Source: a virus
Virus record (IMG/VR): IMGVR_UViG_3300020056_000122
Span: 1-28,367 of that record
Length of the DNA stretch: 28,367 nucleotides
Reading direction: 5' to 3' (one strand)
Shown: piece by piece, positions 15,093-22,240 of the stretch
How the letters are laid out: every line of letters begins with the position of its first letter
Numbering within the stretch: the first letter of the stretch is position 1
Notes under the pieces: generated by a model
Told to the model about the DNA's origin: nothing
The model's input: the letters and a program-made list of their open reading frames with translations, nothing else
Databases searched by the model: none
Position numbers and translations under genes: made by a program

Positions 15093-16097
15093 TTAAAACA
15101 AATCGTCTTCGTCCCAATTTTCATCTTCTCCAGCCTTTGAGTAGTCAGTCGGCCTAATCGCAAAAAAGTCAGTGTGTGTTGTTCCTCCAGTCAAATGATA
15201 AAACCAATCTAATTCAGAGGCTTTTTCTTCATCAAACTCCATAAACGGCCCTTCAACATATCCAAGCTCCGCGATCTTTTCATTTGCCCTCTTTACAATA
15301 AAATGTTTTAGGTCATCTGCTTTAAGATTCTCTAGATCGCCCATTTCGAACATCTTTTCGATAAACTTATGTTCCATTTCAACCATTAACTCAGCAGCTC
15401 TGATAACATCATCTCGTACCTCATCTTTTAGTTCAGGGTATTCTTCACACATATGACGGAATAGTTGACATCCCATTCTGCTGTGTAATGATTCATCTCG
15501 AACTGACCATTTCATTTGTTGCCCAATACCTTTCAATAAGTTTCTCATTTGGAAAGAGTATAAAACAGCAAATGAACTGTAGAGAGAAACTCCCTCTGCA
15601 AATGCCGAAAAAATAGCAAGACTTCTTGCAACTTGTTTTCTGGCTTCTGAACTTTTTGCTAGGTCTTCGTGTGTCCAGTCTGCTTCAACTGATGTTAAGT
15701 GCTCGAATTTATCGGCTGTAGCTGGCTCATGTAGAAATGCGGTGAAATCTTCAAGTCCCAGTGTTTCGTTTAAATATGAGTAAGCAGTAGCATGGATCGT
15801 TTCTTGTGACCCGAACATCATTGCCATTTGTTTTATTTCATGTTTTGGAAACCAATTTGTAACCATTCCAGTCCAATAGTCTGAAACTGCGCATTCTGTT
15901 TGTGCAAATCCTAAAAGAATGTTACCTACCAGATTCTTCTCATGTGGTTCCATTCTTTCATTCCAATCTTTTACATCTCCTTGCATAGAGATTTCTGTAT
16001 GTAGCCAAAATGCTTGTGCTTGTTTAAGCCAGCCTTCTGTATAATAGATTGGATATTCAAATGGCTTAAATTCTATTCTTTCATGAAATAATGACAT
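15093..16097 (-). CDS. nrdB: Ribonucleotide reductase small subunit, class I (NrdB)
   Basis: A 334-residue R2 protein. By alignment with E. coli numbering, the di-metal ligands are E68 (Asp84 position), E99 and H102 (QETIHATAY), E168 (FAEGVSLY), E202 and H205 (RDESLH), with the radical tyrosine at Y106. The Glu at the Asp84 position is unusual among tyrosyl-radical R2 proteins and is better known from Chlamydia-type class Ic, although the Tyr is retained here. The C terminus (AGEDENWDEDDLF) is the acidic tail with a terminal aromatic residue that docks on NrdA. The order nrdB-oxygenase-nrdA differs from T4 nrdA-nrdB. Its leader contains a strong 13-bp hairpin (16131-16160) behind a candidate late-type promoter (16173-16185). 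Confidence 0.97.
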   Translation of the reverse strand: MSLFHERIEFKPFEYPIYYTEGWLKQAQAFWLHTEISMQGDVKDWNERMEPHEKNLVGNILLGFAQTECAVSDYWTGMVTNWFPKHEIKQMAMMFGSQETIHATAYSYLNETLGLEDFTAFLHEPATADKFEHLTSVEADWTHEDLAKSSEARKQVARSLAIFSAFAEGVSLYSSFAVLYSFQMRNLLKGIGQQMKWSVRDESLHSRMGCQLFRHMCEEYPELKDEVRDDVIRAAELMVEMEHKFIEKMFEMGDLENLKADDLKHFIVKRANEKIAELGYVEGPFMEFDEEKASELDWFYHLTGGTTHTDFFAIRPTDYSKAGEDENWDEDDLF

Positions 16098-16130
16098 AAT
16101 ATTCTTATAATACCTTATTTTTTAGACTAC

Positions 16131-16160
16131 AAAGGGTCTAAATAGAGATTTAGACCCTTT
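16131..16160 (-). other. Strong hairpin in the nrdB leader (possible attenuator or terminator)
   Basis: AAAGGGTCTAAAT and ATTTAGACCCTTT pair perfectly over 13 bp around a 4-base loop. On the minus strand no U-tract follows (GTAGTCTAAAAAA), so it is not a standard terminator for 43A. On the plus strand a T-rich but broken tract follows. It lies between a promoter-like element and the nrdB ATG, so it would be part of the nrdB 5' untranslated region. Confidence 0.7.
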
Positions 16161-16172
16161 GGTTGTTTGTTG

Positions 16173-16185
16173 TTTTTTATATATC
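16173..16185 (-). promoter_or_regulatory. Candidate late-type promoter ahead of nrdB
   Basis: The minus strand reads GATATATAAAAAA in the 43A-nrdB gap. It matches the recurrent element, but it lies 76 bases before the nrdB ATG with the hairpin in between, so the leader would be longer than for other genes. Confidence 0.45.
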
Positions 16186-16213
16186 AAACTCTCCAAAGGG
16201 ATGTTGCACTTTT

Positions 16214-17614
16214 CTACTTAAATTTTTTTTTAAGTTCGTGTGCTTTTTCGTAGTATTCATATGAGGTCTTTTTATACTCTTTACGTTGAGCATATAGATC
16301 ACTCAGGATTCTTTTAAGAATTGAGTCCTCTTTTGAATAGACTACACCATTTTCACAGACAATTTCATCAGGATTCTTCCTACGTTCTTCGATTTGATCC
16401 TTTGGTATCATATCGATATATGCATCAGGAGAAATATTAAACTGTCTCATAACTGACGGATATAGGGATGCGAAGTCAAATGCACTTACTCCAGAATAAT
16501 AACCAACAATTGGTTGTTTTACAAATGCTCCAGCATATTTACCATCCTTCTTGCCTTCTTCTCGATTGTAATCAACTCCAATCTTATGATTTGTTTCAGC
16601 AAGCTTTCTAGCCATTAGAGCCTCAGTAACTGCTACCGGAGAAGCCGCTTTATAAAGTGGCATCTGGGTAATTGTTGCAAGAGTCAAGAGTACTTCCATT
16701 GACTTTAACTTTTGGTCAATGTAATATACGAGGATTGAATCGACAACATTATAATAAACATACTTTTGAAAGTCGTTTTCATAAAGGTCCTGTAGACCTC
16801 CAGTATATTTAATCTTTGCGACATCAAGTACTTGACCTGAAACAAAGTCGAGTTTATTTGACTCTTTTACTTTTACACTTCGATCATACTTATCATAAAG
16901 TTGCATATAATCGAGAATGCCCATATGGAGAGGTCGACTATCATTATTATCAAGAGAACCTGTAACTGCTATTTCTGTCAAGTCGATCTGAAGTCTCTTA
17001 CAACGATTAACGATATACTGCCAGTCATAATTAATAAAGTTCCAACCCGTCATCATTGGGAACTTAGGAAGGAATTTATGTAAGAACGTATACAACATAT
17101 TGTATTCGTCTTTAAACTTGTAATAACTAAACTCCCAGTCCTGATCGTACTTTTTGAAATGCTTAAGCGTATCGTCTTCGATCTTTTTAATTTGTTCAGC
17201 TGACAAATCTTCAAGACCTAACACGATTGCCTTTCTCTCAGGTGTGATGATTGAGAATGTTAAGATTCTACTTTTAGCCTCTTCTGCTCTTGGAAAACCA
17301 TCGAGGATTTCAGTTTCAATATCGACAAAGTATGTTCTTGGAATATTAAACTCAAATATTTCTTCACGATCACGCTCTGGCAGAGAATCCATAAAATAAA
17401 CAAGCGAGAACTTATTAAATGATCTCGCTCGCTGTCTTTTAATAGGTCTTCCGTCCCAATTTGTGAAACTTCCGTCTTTCCACTTATCTTTTTCTTCCGT
17501 AACTACCCAATTCTCAAATTGACTGACTGGGTACCTCTTAAATGCTACTTTACCCTCTTTGTTATAATATGATACGATTACCTCTTGGTCTTTTTGTTCT
17601 ATATCTAATAGCAT
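16214..17614 (-). CDS. 43A: DNA polymerase gp43, N-terminal half (43A: exonuclease and motif A)
   Basis: A 466-residue protein equal to the first half of T4-type gp43. The 3'-5' exonuclease motifs are complete: Exo I FVDIE (D98, E100), Exo II NFINYD (N192, D197) and Exo III YNVVD (Y288, D292). Motif A is FDFASLYPS (D380). The chain then enters the fingers with AQRKEYKK (442-449) and stops at KKKFK. Motifs B and C are in the separate gene at 10141-11343. The two halves total 866 residues against 898 for T4 gp43, so little is lost and an active two-chain polymerase is likely. The end shows no intein N-terminal Cys block and no frameshift site, so joining by splicing is not indicated. A candidate late-type promoter (17636-17646) precedes it, overlapping the end of mgsA. 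Confidence 0.95.
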   Translation of the reverse strand: MLLDIEQKDQEVIVSYYNKEGKVAFKRYPVSQFENWVVTEEKDKWKDGSFTNWDGRPIKRQRARSFNKFSLVYFMDSLPERDREEIFEFNIPRTYFVDIETEILDGFPRAEEAKSRILTFSIITPERKAIVLGLEDLSAEQIKKIEDDTLKHFKKYDQDWEFSYYKFKDEYNMLYTFLHKFLPKFPMMTGWNFINYDWQYIVNRCKRLQIDLTEIAVTGSLDNNDSRPLHMGILDYMQLYDKYDRSVKVKESNKLDFVSGQVLDVAKIKYTGGLQDLYENDFQKYVYYNVVDSILVYYIDQKLKSMEVLLTLATITQMPLYKAASPVAVTEALMARKLAETNHKIGVDYNREEGKKDGKYAGAFVKQPIVGYYSGVSAFDFASLYPSVMRQFNISPDAYIDMIPKDQIEERRKNPDEIVCENGVVYSKEDSILKRILSDLYAQRKEYKKTSYEYYEKAHELKKKFK

Positions 17615-17635
17615 TCAATTTATATTTTAATTAGT

Positions 17636-17646
17636 GTTTATATATG
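17636..17646 (-). promoter_or_regulatory. Candidate late-type promoter ahead of 43A
   Basis: The minus strand reads CATATATAAAC, 21 bases before the ATG at 17614 and overlapping the stop of mgsA. It is one of the best matches to the recurrent element. A late-type signal ahead of a polymerase gene would be unexpected in T4 terms, so this element may not be late-specific in this phage. Confidence 0.45.
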
Positions 17647-18039
17647 AGAATCTTGAGATGTTTCCACCCGGCTACTTAAATATTTAGCAATAATATGGGC
17701 GGCTTTGTAATTTGTTGCAAGTGGTACATTATGAACATCACATAGCCGCATTAGCATTGAAATATCTACATCATGCGGGTGTTTGTCGAGTGGGTCTCTA
17801 AAAAAGATAACTGCATCCATTTCTTTTCGGGCAACCATTGCTCCGATTTCTGCATCTCCTCCAAGAGGACCACTGTTGACGCGCTCTACCTTTTCCACTC
17901 CAGCGTGCAAGATGCTGGATCCTGTTGTTCCCGTTGCTACAAGTTCTACGTCTTCCCGGTTGAAAAAGTCTAGTCTCTTCATGACAAAGGCAACCATGTC
18001 GGCCTTTTTGCCATCGTGTGCTATTAGTGCTATTTTCAT
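17638..18039 (-). CDS. mgsA: Methylglyoxal synthase
   Basis: A 133-residue MgsA that aligns along its length with E. coli MgsA (152 residues), lacking only the N-terminal extension and part of the C terminus. Conserved points include IALIAHD (H8, E. coli H19), the phosphate-binding TGTTGSS (36-42), SGPLGGD (56-62, catalytic D62 = D71), and FFRDPLDKHPHDVD (79-92, H89 = H98 and D92 = D101). It would convert dihydroxyacetone phosphate to methylglyoxal and free phosphate, bypassing lower glycolysis. Its ATG overlaps the stop of the HAD gene as ATGA. A phage copy could release phosphate from sugar phosphates for nucleotide synthesis or shift host carbon flux; both are inference. All catalytic residues appear intact, so it is not a decaying gene. 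Confidence 0.95.
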   Translation of the reverse strand: MKIALIAHDGKKADMVAFVMKRLDFFNREDVELVATGTTGSSILHAGVEKVERVNSGPLGGDAEIGAMVARKEMDAVIFFRDPLDKHPHDVDISMLMRLCDVHNVPLATNYKAAHIIAKYLSSRVETSQDSHI

Positions 18040-18641
18040 TTATTATCATTTAAAAATTTAAGTATTTTATCCTTTATGCCGGACTGCTTAATTCCTTCGT
18101 TAGATCTTGGAGTATGTACAAAATTGATTAAACCTGGCTTATTATCCGAGCCATCTTTTGCCGCAAACCTATCTCCTAAGAATTCAACTCCCATATCTAA
18201 ATCATCAATTGCAACCCAGTCCGTAACCTCGTTGTTATCTAACCAGTGTTGAATTTCCATACTGCGCTCTAATTCAAGATCTGCCCTAGATCTAAACCTC
18301 GGCCATTCACTTGGAAATAAGTCTTTAAACATTCCAGTAGCGTCAATCGGTCTCTTTATAATACCCTGAGACTTGTAGTAATCTCCCAATTCTTCCAGGT
18401 TTGCATGAAATCTCCAATCTGATGATACTACTATCTCCGCTCCTGTTTCTTCTAGGATTGAGTTAAGTAATTTGACTGCTTTCTTGTCAAAGTTATCGAA
18501 ACGCACTTCAACTGGCTCATTATCACCAAAGCCTCTGCGGGGGTTATCTTCGGTAAAGAATGCGTTCTGTTTCTTAAATCTACTACCCCAGTTATTTGAG
18601 AGGCAAATTACACCATCATTGTCCAAAAAGATTACCTTCAT
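18036..18641 (-). CDS. HAD-superfamily phosphatase (RNA-repair-associated HAD_SAK type)
   Basis: A 201-residue HAD protein. Motif I is FLDNDGVI (nucleophile D7, D9), motif II VVSSDWR (71-77), and motif IV VAIDDLDMG (143-151, D146-D147). The pattern DxDGV, then ETGAEIVVSSDWR, then EIQHWL and the ID-D pair is that of the HAD domain described in Swiss Army Knife RNA repair proteins, often found as stand-alone phage genes. The likely reaction is phosphate removal from a nucleotide, RNA end or small molecule; the substrate is not deducible. It overlaps mgsA by four bases, so the two are co-expressed. A TATATAAA match (18645-18655) sits only a few bases before the ATG, which would give an almost leaderless transcript. 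Confidence 0.78.
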   Translation of the reverse strand: MKVIFLDNDGVICLSNNWGSRFKKQNAFFTEDNPRRGFGDNEPVEVRFDNFDKKAVKLLNSILEETGAEIVVSSDWRFHANLEELGDYYKSQGIIKRPIDATGMFKDLFPSEWPRFRSRADLELERSMEIQHWLDNNEVTDWVAIDDLDMGVEFLGDRFAAKDGSDNKPGLINFVHTPRSNEGIKQSGIKDKILKFLNDNK

Positions 18642-18644
18642 ATT

Positions 18645-18655
18645 GTTTATATAGG
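18645..18655 (-). promoter_or_regulatory. Possible late-type promoter directly before the HAD gene
   Basis: The minus strand reads CCTATATAAACAATATG, with the ATG ending the string. The core matches the recurrent element, but the distance to the start codon is only a few bases. If used, the mRNA would be leaderless or nearly so. It lies after the terminator at 18690-18717, so some promoter is needed in this gap. Confidence 0.4.
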
Positions 18656-18689
18656 CGGGTTTACACTTGTTTCTTATACTAATATAAAC

Positions 18690-18717
18690 AAAAAAGCCGA
18701 GACTAAAAAATCTCGGC
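18690..18717 (-). terminator. Intrinsic terminator after the 288-aa gene
   Basis: On the minus strand GCCGAGA pairs with TCTCGGC (7 bp, 8-base T-rich loop), followed by TTTTTTG. It closes the accessory block and separates it from the HAD-mgsA unit. Confidence 0.9.
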
Positions 18718-18742
18718 TTAAATCTTTTAAAAATTATGTAAG

Positions 18743-19609
18743 TTATCTAAAGTCAGCTCTAACCTTAAACTTTCGGTCTTTAATAACATTATTCATCTCG
18801 TTAGAAAGGTAGGCTAAGATTTCCATCTGAGCATTCTTAGCAGCTTCATCAACAGAATCTTCGGCCATATATCTTGAAAAATCTTCCCAATTATTTGCAG
18901 TTTCTTTATACCAATCTTTAAACTCTTCAATTAGGTTCGTTGCTGGTACATCAAAACTCGGTAGTTCAATATATTCTTCATTGACTTTAGATTCATTAAC
19001 TGTAAGTTCGTATCTGTACTTAAATGCTTTATCTGCTGTAGACTTTGACATCGTTTTAGCTTTGATGCCCATCTTTTTAAGTTTAGCTTCAGTTTCTTTG
19101 CGATCGTAATTATCTTCAAATCTTAAAACTAATTGATTACCCCAGTTTTCACTTTCGACATACTCAACAGAGTTTGCACCTATGCCGTACGGATTGTCTT
19201 TATACTTATCTACAAGATCTTGAAATGTCATTGCCTCATTAACGATGCCCTCATTTACAAATGCTTCAAATGTTTTTAAATGTTTCATTTTTCTTTTCTT
19301 TTTTCTGTATTCTTCTTCAGCATCTCCTTGCCCTGCAGGAACATCACCAGAACCGTTCTCTGTAGATGTTGGAAGCTTGACCGGTCCGATTCCTCCGACG
19401 CTATCAATTGAGATATTTTCAACAACCTCTGGGAGGCCTTCGTGTTTTGTTTCTGCAAAACCTTTTAATTGTTTTAGAGTCATACCACTGGCAAGATCTT
19501 TTACTTTGTCTCTATAATCTACATCGACGTCCGAAATCTGCATATCGCCCTTTTTAACAGCGTATGCTACTCCCATTAATCTTTGCTGCGTTTTACTTTG
19601 ACTTGGCAT
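18743..19609 (-). CDS. DUF3008-like N-terminus joined to a capsid-targeting-leader protein
   Basis: A 288-residue frame with two unlike halves. Residues 1-62 (PSQSKTQQRLMGVAYAVKKG, then AETKHEGLPE) match a small phage and bacterial protein family of unknown function that starts P(S/A)KSKxQQRLMGMA. A Gly/Ser/Thr linker and a basic run (YRKKKRK) follow. Residue 108 then begins a full leader, MKHLKTFEAFVNE|G, trailed by IVNE|A. This internal ATG (19288) follows A-rich sequence like other starts here, so a 181-residue tagged protein may be made from it. The tagged part has a repeated-helix pattern with no known motif. Either a fusion of two genes or one gene with two starts is possible. A terminator (18690-18717) follows. 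Confidence 0.8.
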   Translation of the reverse strand: MPSQSKTQQRLMGVAYAVKKGDMQISDVDVDYRDKVKDLASGMTLKQLKGFAETKHEGLPEVVENISIDSVGGIGPVKLPTSTENGSGDVPAGQGDAEEEYRKKKRKMKHLKTFEAFVNEGIVNEAMTFQDLVDKYKDNPYGIGANSVEYVESENWGNQLVLRFEDNYDRKETEAKLKKMGIKAKTMSKSTADKAFKYRYELTVNESKVNEEYIELPSFDVPATNLIEEFKDWYKETANNWEDFSRYMAEDSVDEAAKNAQMEILAYLSNEMNNVIKDRKFKVRADFR

Positions 19610-19627
19610 AGTTTGCTTTTATTTTGA

Positions 19628-19822
19628 TTAGAATTTTTGATATTTTGATGTAAAATCTATCATTTGGGGTCCCATTTTCCTAATAAAATCAATAGTTTGT
19701 TGAGATATATCTGAAGTGTTTTCTAAATAATCACAAGCTTCTTCAATTTCTTTCTTTAATGCTGATGTAGAGATTACCTTTGCTTCATTTACGAAATGTT
19801 CAAGTAATTTTACGTGTTTCAT
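19628..19822 (-). CDS. Small capsid-targeting-leader protein (64 aa)
   Basis: A 64-residue protein, of which the first 13 residues (MKHVKLLEHFVNE|A) are the shared leader. The remaining 51 or so form short amphipathic helices (TSALKKEIEEACDYLENTSD), with a basic end. After removal of the leader it would be a peptide of about 6 kDa, comparable with the small internal proteins of T4. No family recognised. It lies 18 bases before the 288-aa gene in the same unit, after the 792-aa gene. Confidence 0.78.
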   Translation of the reverse strand: MKHVKLLEHFVNEAKVISTSALKKEIEEACDYLENTSDISQQTIDFIRKMGPQMIDFTSKYQKF

Positions 19823-19843
19823 TTTTATTAGTATAGTTTTTAA

Positions 19844-22222
19844 TTACCAAACGTAATCCATTTTTTTAATCTTAGAGATTCTGTCTTTAATTGACTTAGC
19901 GTAATTCTTTACTTCTCTTGAGTAGTATTTGCTAGGGTAACCTTCTTCTTCTTCACGCTTTGCTTGATTTGTATAGTCTACATATCTGTTAAAATCATCT
20001 AGAAGATTTTGCATTACGTTTGAAGCATCTCTTAGTTTAACCTCACGGCCTTTAGGATCCTTTCCGATGATAACATCTCCGTACTTTCCTTTTTCACCAG
20101 TAGCTAAACCATCTTTAATTTGAGAGGTAACTACATCAATTGCATTTAAGACTTCTTTATCGATAGGCATTTTAGCAGCTCTATCTGCTAGGATCATGTG
20201 GTATCTGTCAAGATTTTCTTTCTTAAAGTCTTTATCATTTTTAAACGAGATTGCTCCTTTTCTTGCAGTAGTTCTTTTAACACGCATTCCCTCGGTAGAA
20301 TATCTTGCTCTTAGAATGTCAAGATCAAGAACATATGCTCTATCAGCAAGTTCAGCTACTTTAGTAATACTTGAGATTCCAGATCCCCATGAGTCTCTAA
20401 CGTTACTTTTATTAAACCCAACAGCATCCTCTTTTCTAGATGTTGATAAGGTTTTCTCTCTTGATGCTCCAAATCTTCTAAGATATTCACTAGCAAGCCA
20501 TTCATTTTTTCCATTAGTTGCACCTAATAATGTGTTTGCAGGAATCACATATACACCCCAAGAGTCTTTACCTGCATATGGGTTCTTCTTTTCATTAGTT
20601 GTAAAATACAGGTAAACTGCATTATTTCTCTTTTCTTTTCTTGCATCAACTGGATCCATTTCGATAATATCTACATCTTGGATTTTATCAAGTTGAATCT
20701 TTGCCATATTGTAGAATACTTTAGCAAAATCTTTTTGCATAGAGCCTGCGCCCGTTAAGATTGACTGTAACTTCATTGATTGAAATGCTTCGGCAACCAT
20801 CTCTTCAGCTTCATTAACTGACTCTTTAATACCTAAGAATTCAGCAGCAGCTGATTTAAGTTCATCATAGGTGTATCTTCCTGTTAGTGCGTCGTCTAGA
20901 ATAGTTCCAGTCTTTCTACCTCCAGATGCATATAGCGATACGTGGTCAAAACCTAACCAGTCTCCACCTCCAAACTCATCCTTTGGATTCAAACCAAGAT
21001 CGGTTGAAAGTGTGAATGAAAGTGATTTTCTTCCTAAGAATTGGTCATTGTAACCTAATTTTCCAGCCTTTACATAGGCTGCTGGGTTTTCAGCTTCATT
21101 AACTGACTCTTTAATACCTAAGAATTCAGCAGCAGCTGATTTAAGTTCATCATAGGTGTATCTTCCTGTTAGTGCGTCGTCTAGAATAGTTCCAGTCTTT
21201 CTACCTCCAGATGCATATAGCGATACGTGGTCAAAACCTAACCAGTCTCCACCTCCAAACTCATGTTTAGGATTTAGACCTAAGTCTAATGAAAGTGCTT
21301 TAGAAAGAGATTGTCTTCTATCTAAAAACTGATCATTATAACCAAGTTTACCAGCGCTAGCATATTTATTCTCATTTAGCGATTCGATGAATTCACCAAA
21401 TGATTCATATACAAAATTATTTTTCATTTCTTTATTATTGTTTTTTGATTCAAATGTTCCTGTTGATGCTAGGTTGTAAAGGTGATCGGCAATCTTTTTA
21501 GCTTTTGAACCCTTATGTCCATAAGTTGCAACTGTTTCTTCAGCCTCTTTGGGCATCATCTCTGTTAATTCCCATGGGTCAAACTCATCCATTAAATCAT
21601 TTAAGATTTGTTTAGCCTCTTTTTCAAACCTATCGGCCTCGTGAAGTTGATCATCTTCTTCTTCGTCTTCAACGCCATCGCCGTCCTCATCATCGATTAC
21701 GCTAGCATCAAGGCCAGTTCCTCTTGGTACACCAATTGTATCTGCTAGAGCTCCTGTAAGTCCTGGAGCCAGCTTTTTAGCTAGGTTTGGAGCTTTTTCC
21801 TCTAACTCTTCTTCTAACTCTTCTGAGTTTTCTTTAATTGTAACTGGGAAAGTTTCTCCGTCAAACTCAAATTCTTCTTTACCTTCGTCTTTTGCTTTTT
21901 TAGCAGCAGCAACAAATGCTCTACCTTCTTCAATAACTGCAATCTGTGAAAGTGCTCTTTTTCCAAATGTAGAAAGCGAAATACCGTCTTCCGAAACGTT
22001 AAAGTATTTTGTGTTTCTTCTGATCCACTTTGAAGAGTCTTTAGAATATTCTTTTAAGATCGCATCAAATTCTTCCTGTGTAATTTTTCCATCGGCAATT
22101 GCTTCAAGCATTTTATTTCTAACGCTAGCGCTTTTTCCAACTTGTACCGCAGGATGATTTTCAGTGTATCTTCTCTTAAGGGTTATTTTACTTCCCTCGT
22201 TTAAAAAATCTTGAAAATTCAT
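19844..22222 (-). CDS. Large modular leader-tagged protein with internal tandem repeat (putative internal polyprotein)
   Basis: A 792-residue multi-part protein. It starts MNFQDFLNE|G, a short form of the leader. Residues 177-191 are a run of Asp/Glu with a DxDxDG calcium-loop look. A second leader-like unit starts near 266 (MKNNFVYESFGEFIESLNEN). Two copies of a domain of about 90 residues follow (290-378 and 386-473: AGKLGYNDQFL, GGGDWLGFDHVSLYASGGRK, ending IKESVNEAE). Each copy ends in the same protease-site-like IKESVNE|AE. The last 310 residues are a separate basic domain I do not recognise. The order suggests that a prohead protease could cut this into several mature pieces. No enzyme motif is visible. 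A candidate late promoter (22241-22257) precedes it. It is a real gene; the polyprotein idea is inference. Confidence 0.82.
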   Translation of the reverse strand: MNFQDFLNEGSKITLKRRYTENHPAVQVGKSASVRNKMLEAIADGKITQEEFDAILKEYSKDSSKWIRRNTKYFNVSEDGISLSTFGKRALSQIAVIEEGRAFVAAAKKAKDEGKEEFEFDGETFPVTIKENSEELEEELEEKAPNLAKKLAPGLTGALADTIGVPRGTGLDASVIDDEDGDGVEDEEEDDQLHEADRFEKEAKQILNDLMDEFDPWELTEMMPKEAEETVATYGHKGSKAKKIADHLYNLASTGTFESKNNNKEMKNNFVYESFGEFIESLNENKYASAGKLGYNDQFLDRRQSLSKALSLDLGLNPKHEFGGGDWLGFDHVSLYASGGRKTGTILDDALTGRYTYDELKSAAAEFLGIKESVNEAENPAAYVKAGKLGYNDQFLGRKSLSFTLSTDLGLNPKDEFGGGDWLGFDHVSLYASGGRKTGTILDDALTGRYTYDELKSAAAEFLGIKESVNEAEEMVAEAFQSMKLQSILTGAGSMQKDFAKVFYNMAKIQLDKIQDVDIIEMDPVDARKEKRNNAVYLYFTTNEKKNPYAGKDSWGVYVIPANTLLGATNGKNEWLASEYLRRFGASREKTLSTSRKEDAVGFNKSNVRDSWGSGISSITKVAELADRAYVLDLDILRARYSTEGMRVKRTTARKGAISFKNDKDFKKENLDRYHMILADRAAKMPIDKEVLNAIDVVTSQIKDGLATGEKGKYGDVIIGKDPKGREVKLRDASNVMQNLLDDFNRYVDYTNQAKREEEEGYPSKYYSREVKNYAKSIKDRISKIKKMDYVW
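20804..20979. repeat. Perfect direct repeat, copy 1 (176 bp)
   Basis: Identical base for base to 21089-21264 (offset 285 bases). It encodes the conserved part of the tandem domain from DEFGGGDW or HEFGGGDW to the IKESVNEAE linker. Sequence on either side, though from the same duplicated domain, differs at many positions, including silent ones. Confidence 0.97.
21089..21264. repeat. Perfect direct repeat, copy 2 (176 bp)
   Basis: Partner of 20804-20979. Perfect identity over 176 bases inside a domain whose remaining third has diverged points to recent gene conversion or unequal recombination between the tandem copies. Confidence 0.97.
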
Positions 22223-22240
22223 ATTTAATTGTTTCTTTGT

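Noticed and set aside
15091-15117. TTG start at 15117 for the 2OG oxygenase
   Set aside because: It would overlap nrdB by 25 bases and add a basic stretch not needed for the fold; the ATG at 15090 has normal spacing.
11345-16213. Homing endonuclease as the cause of the polymerase split
   Set aside because: No GIY-YIG, HNH or LAGLIDADG motif is seen in any gene between the halves.
10141-17614. Split intein or frameshift joining the polymerase halves
   Set aside because: 43A ends KKKFK and 43B starts MILEELKN, with no intein Cys or His/Asn blocks, and other complete genes lie between. They are separate proteins.
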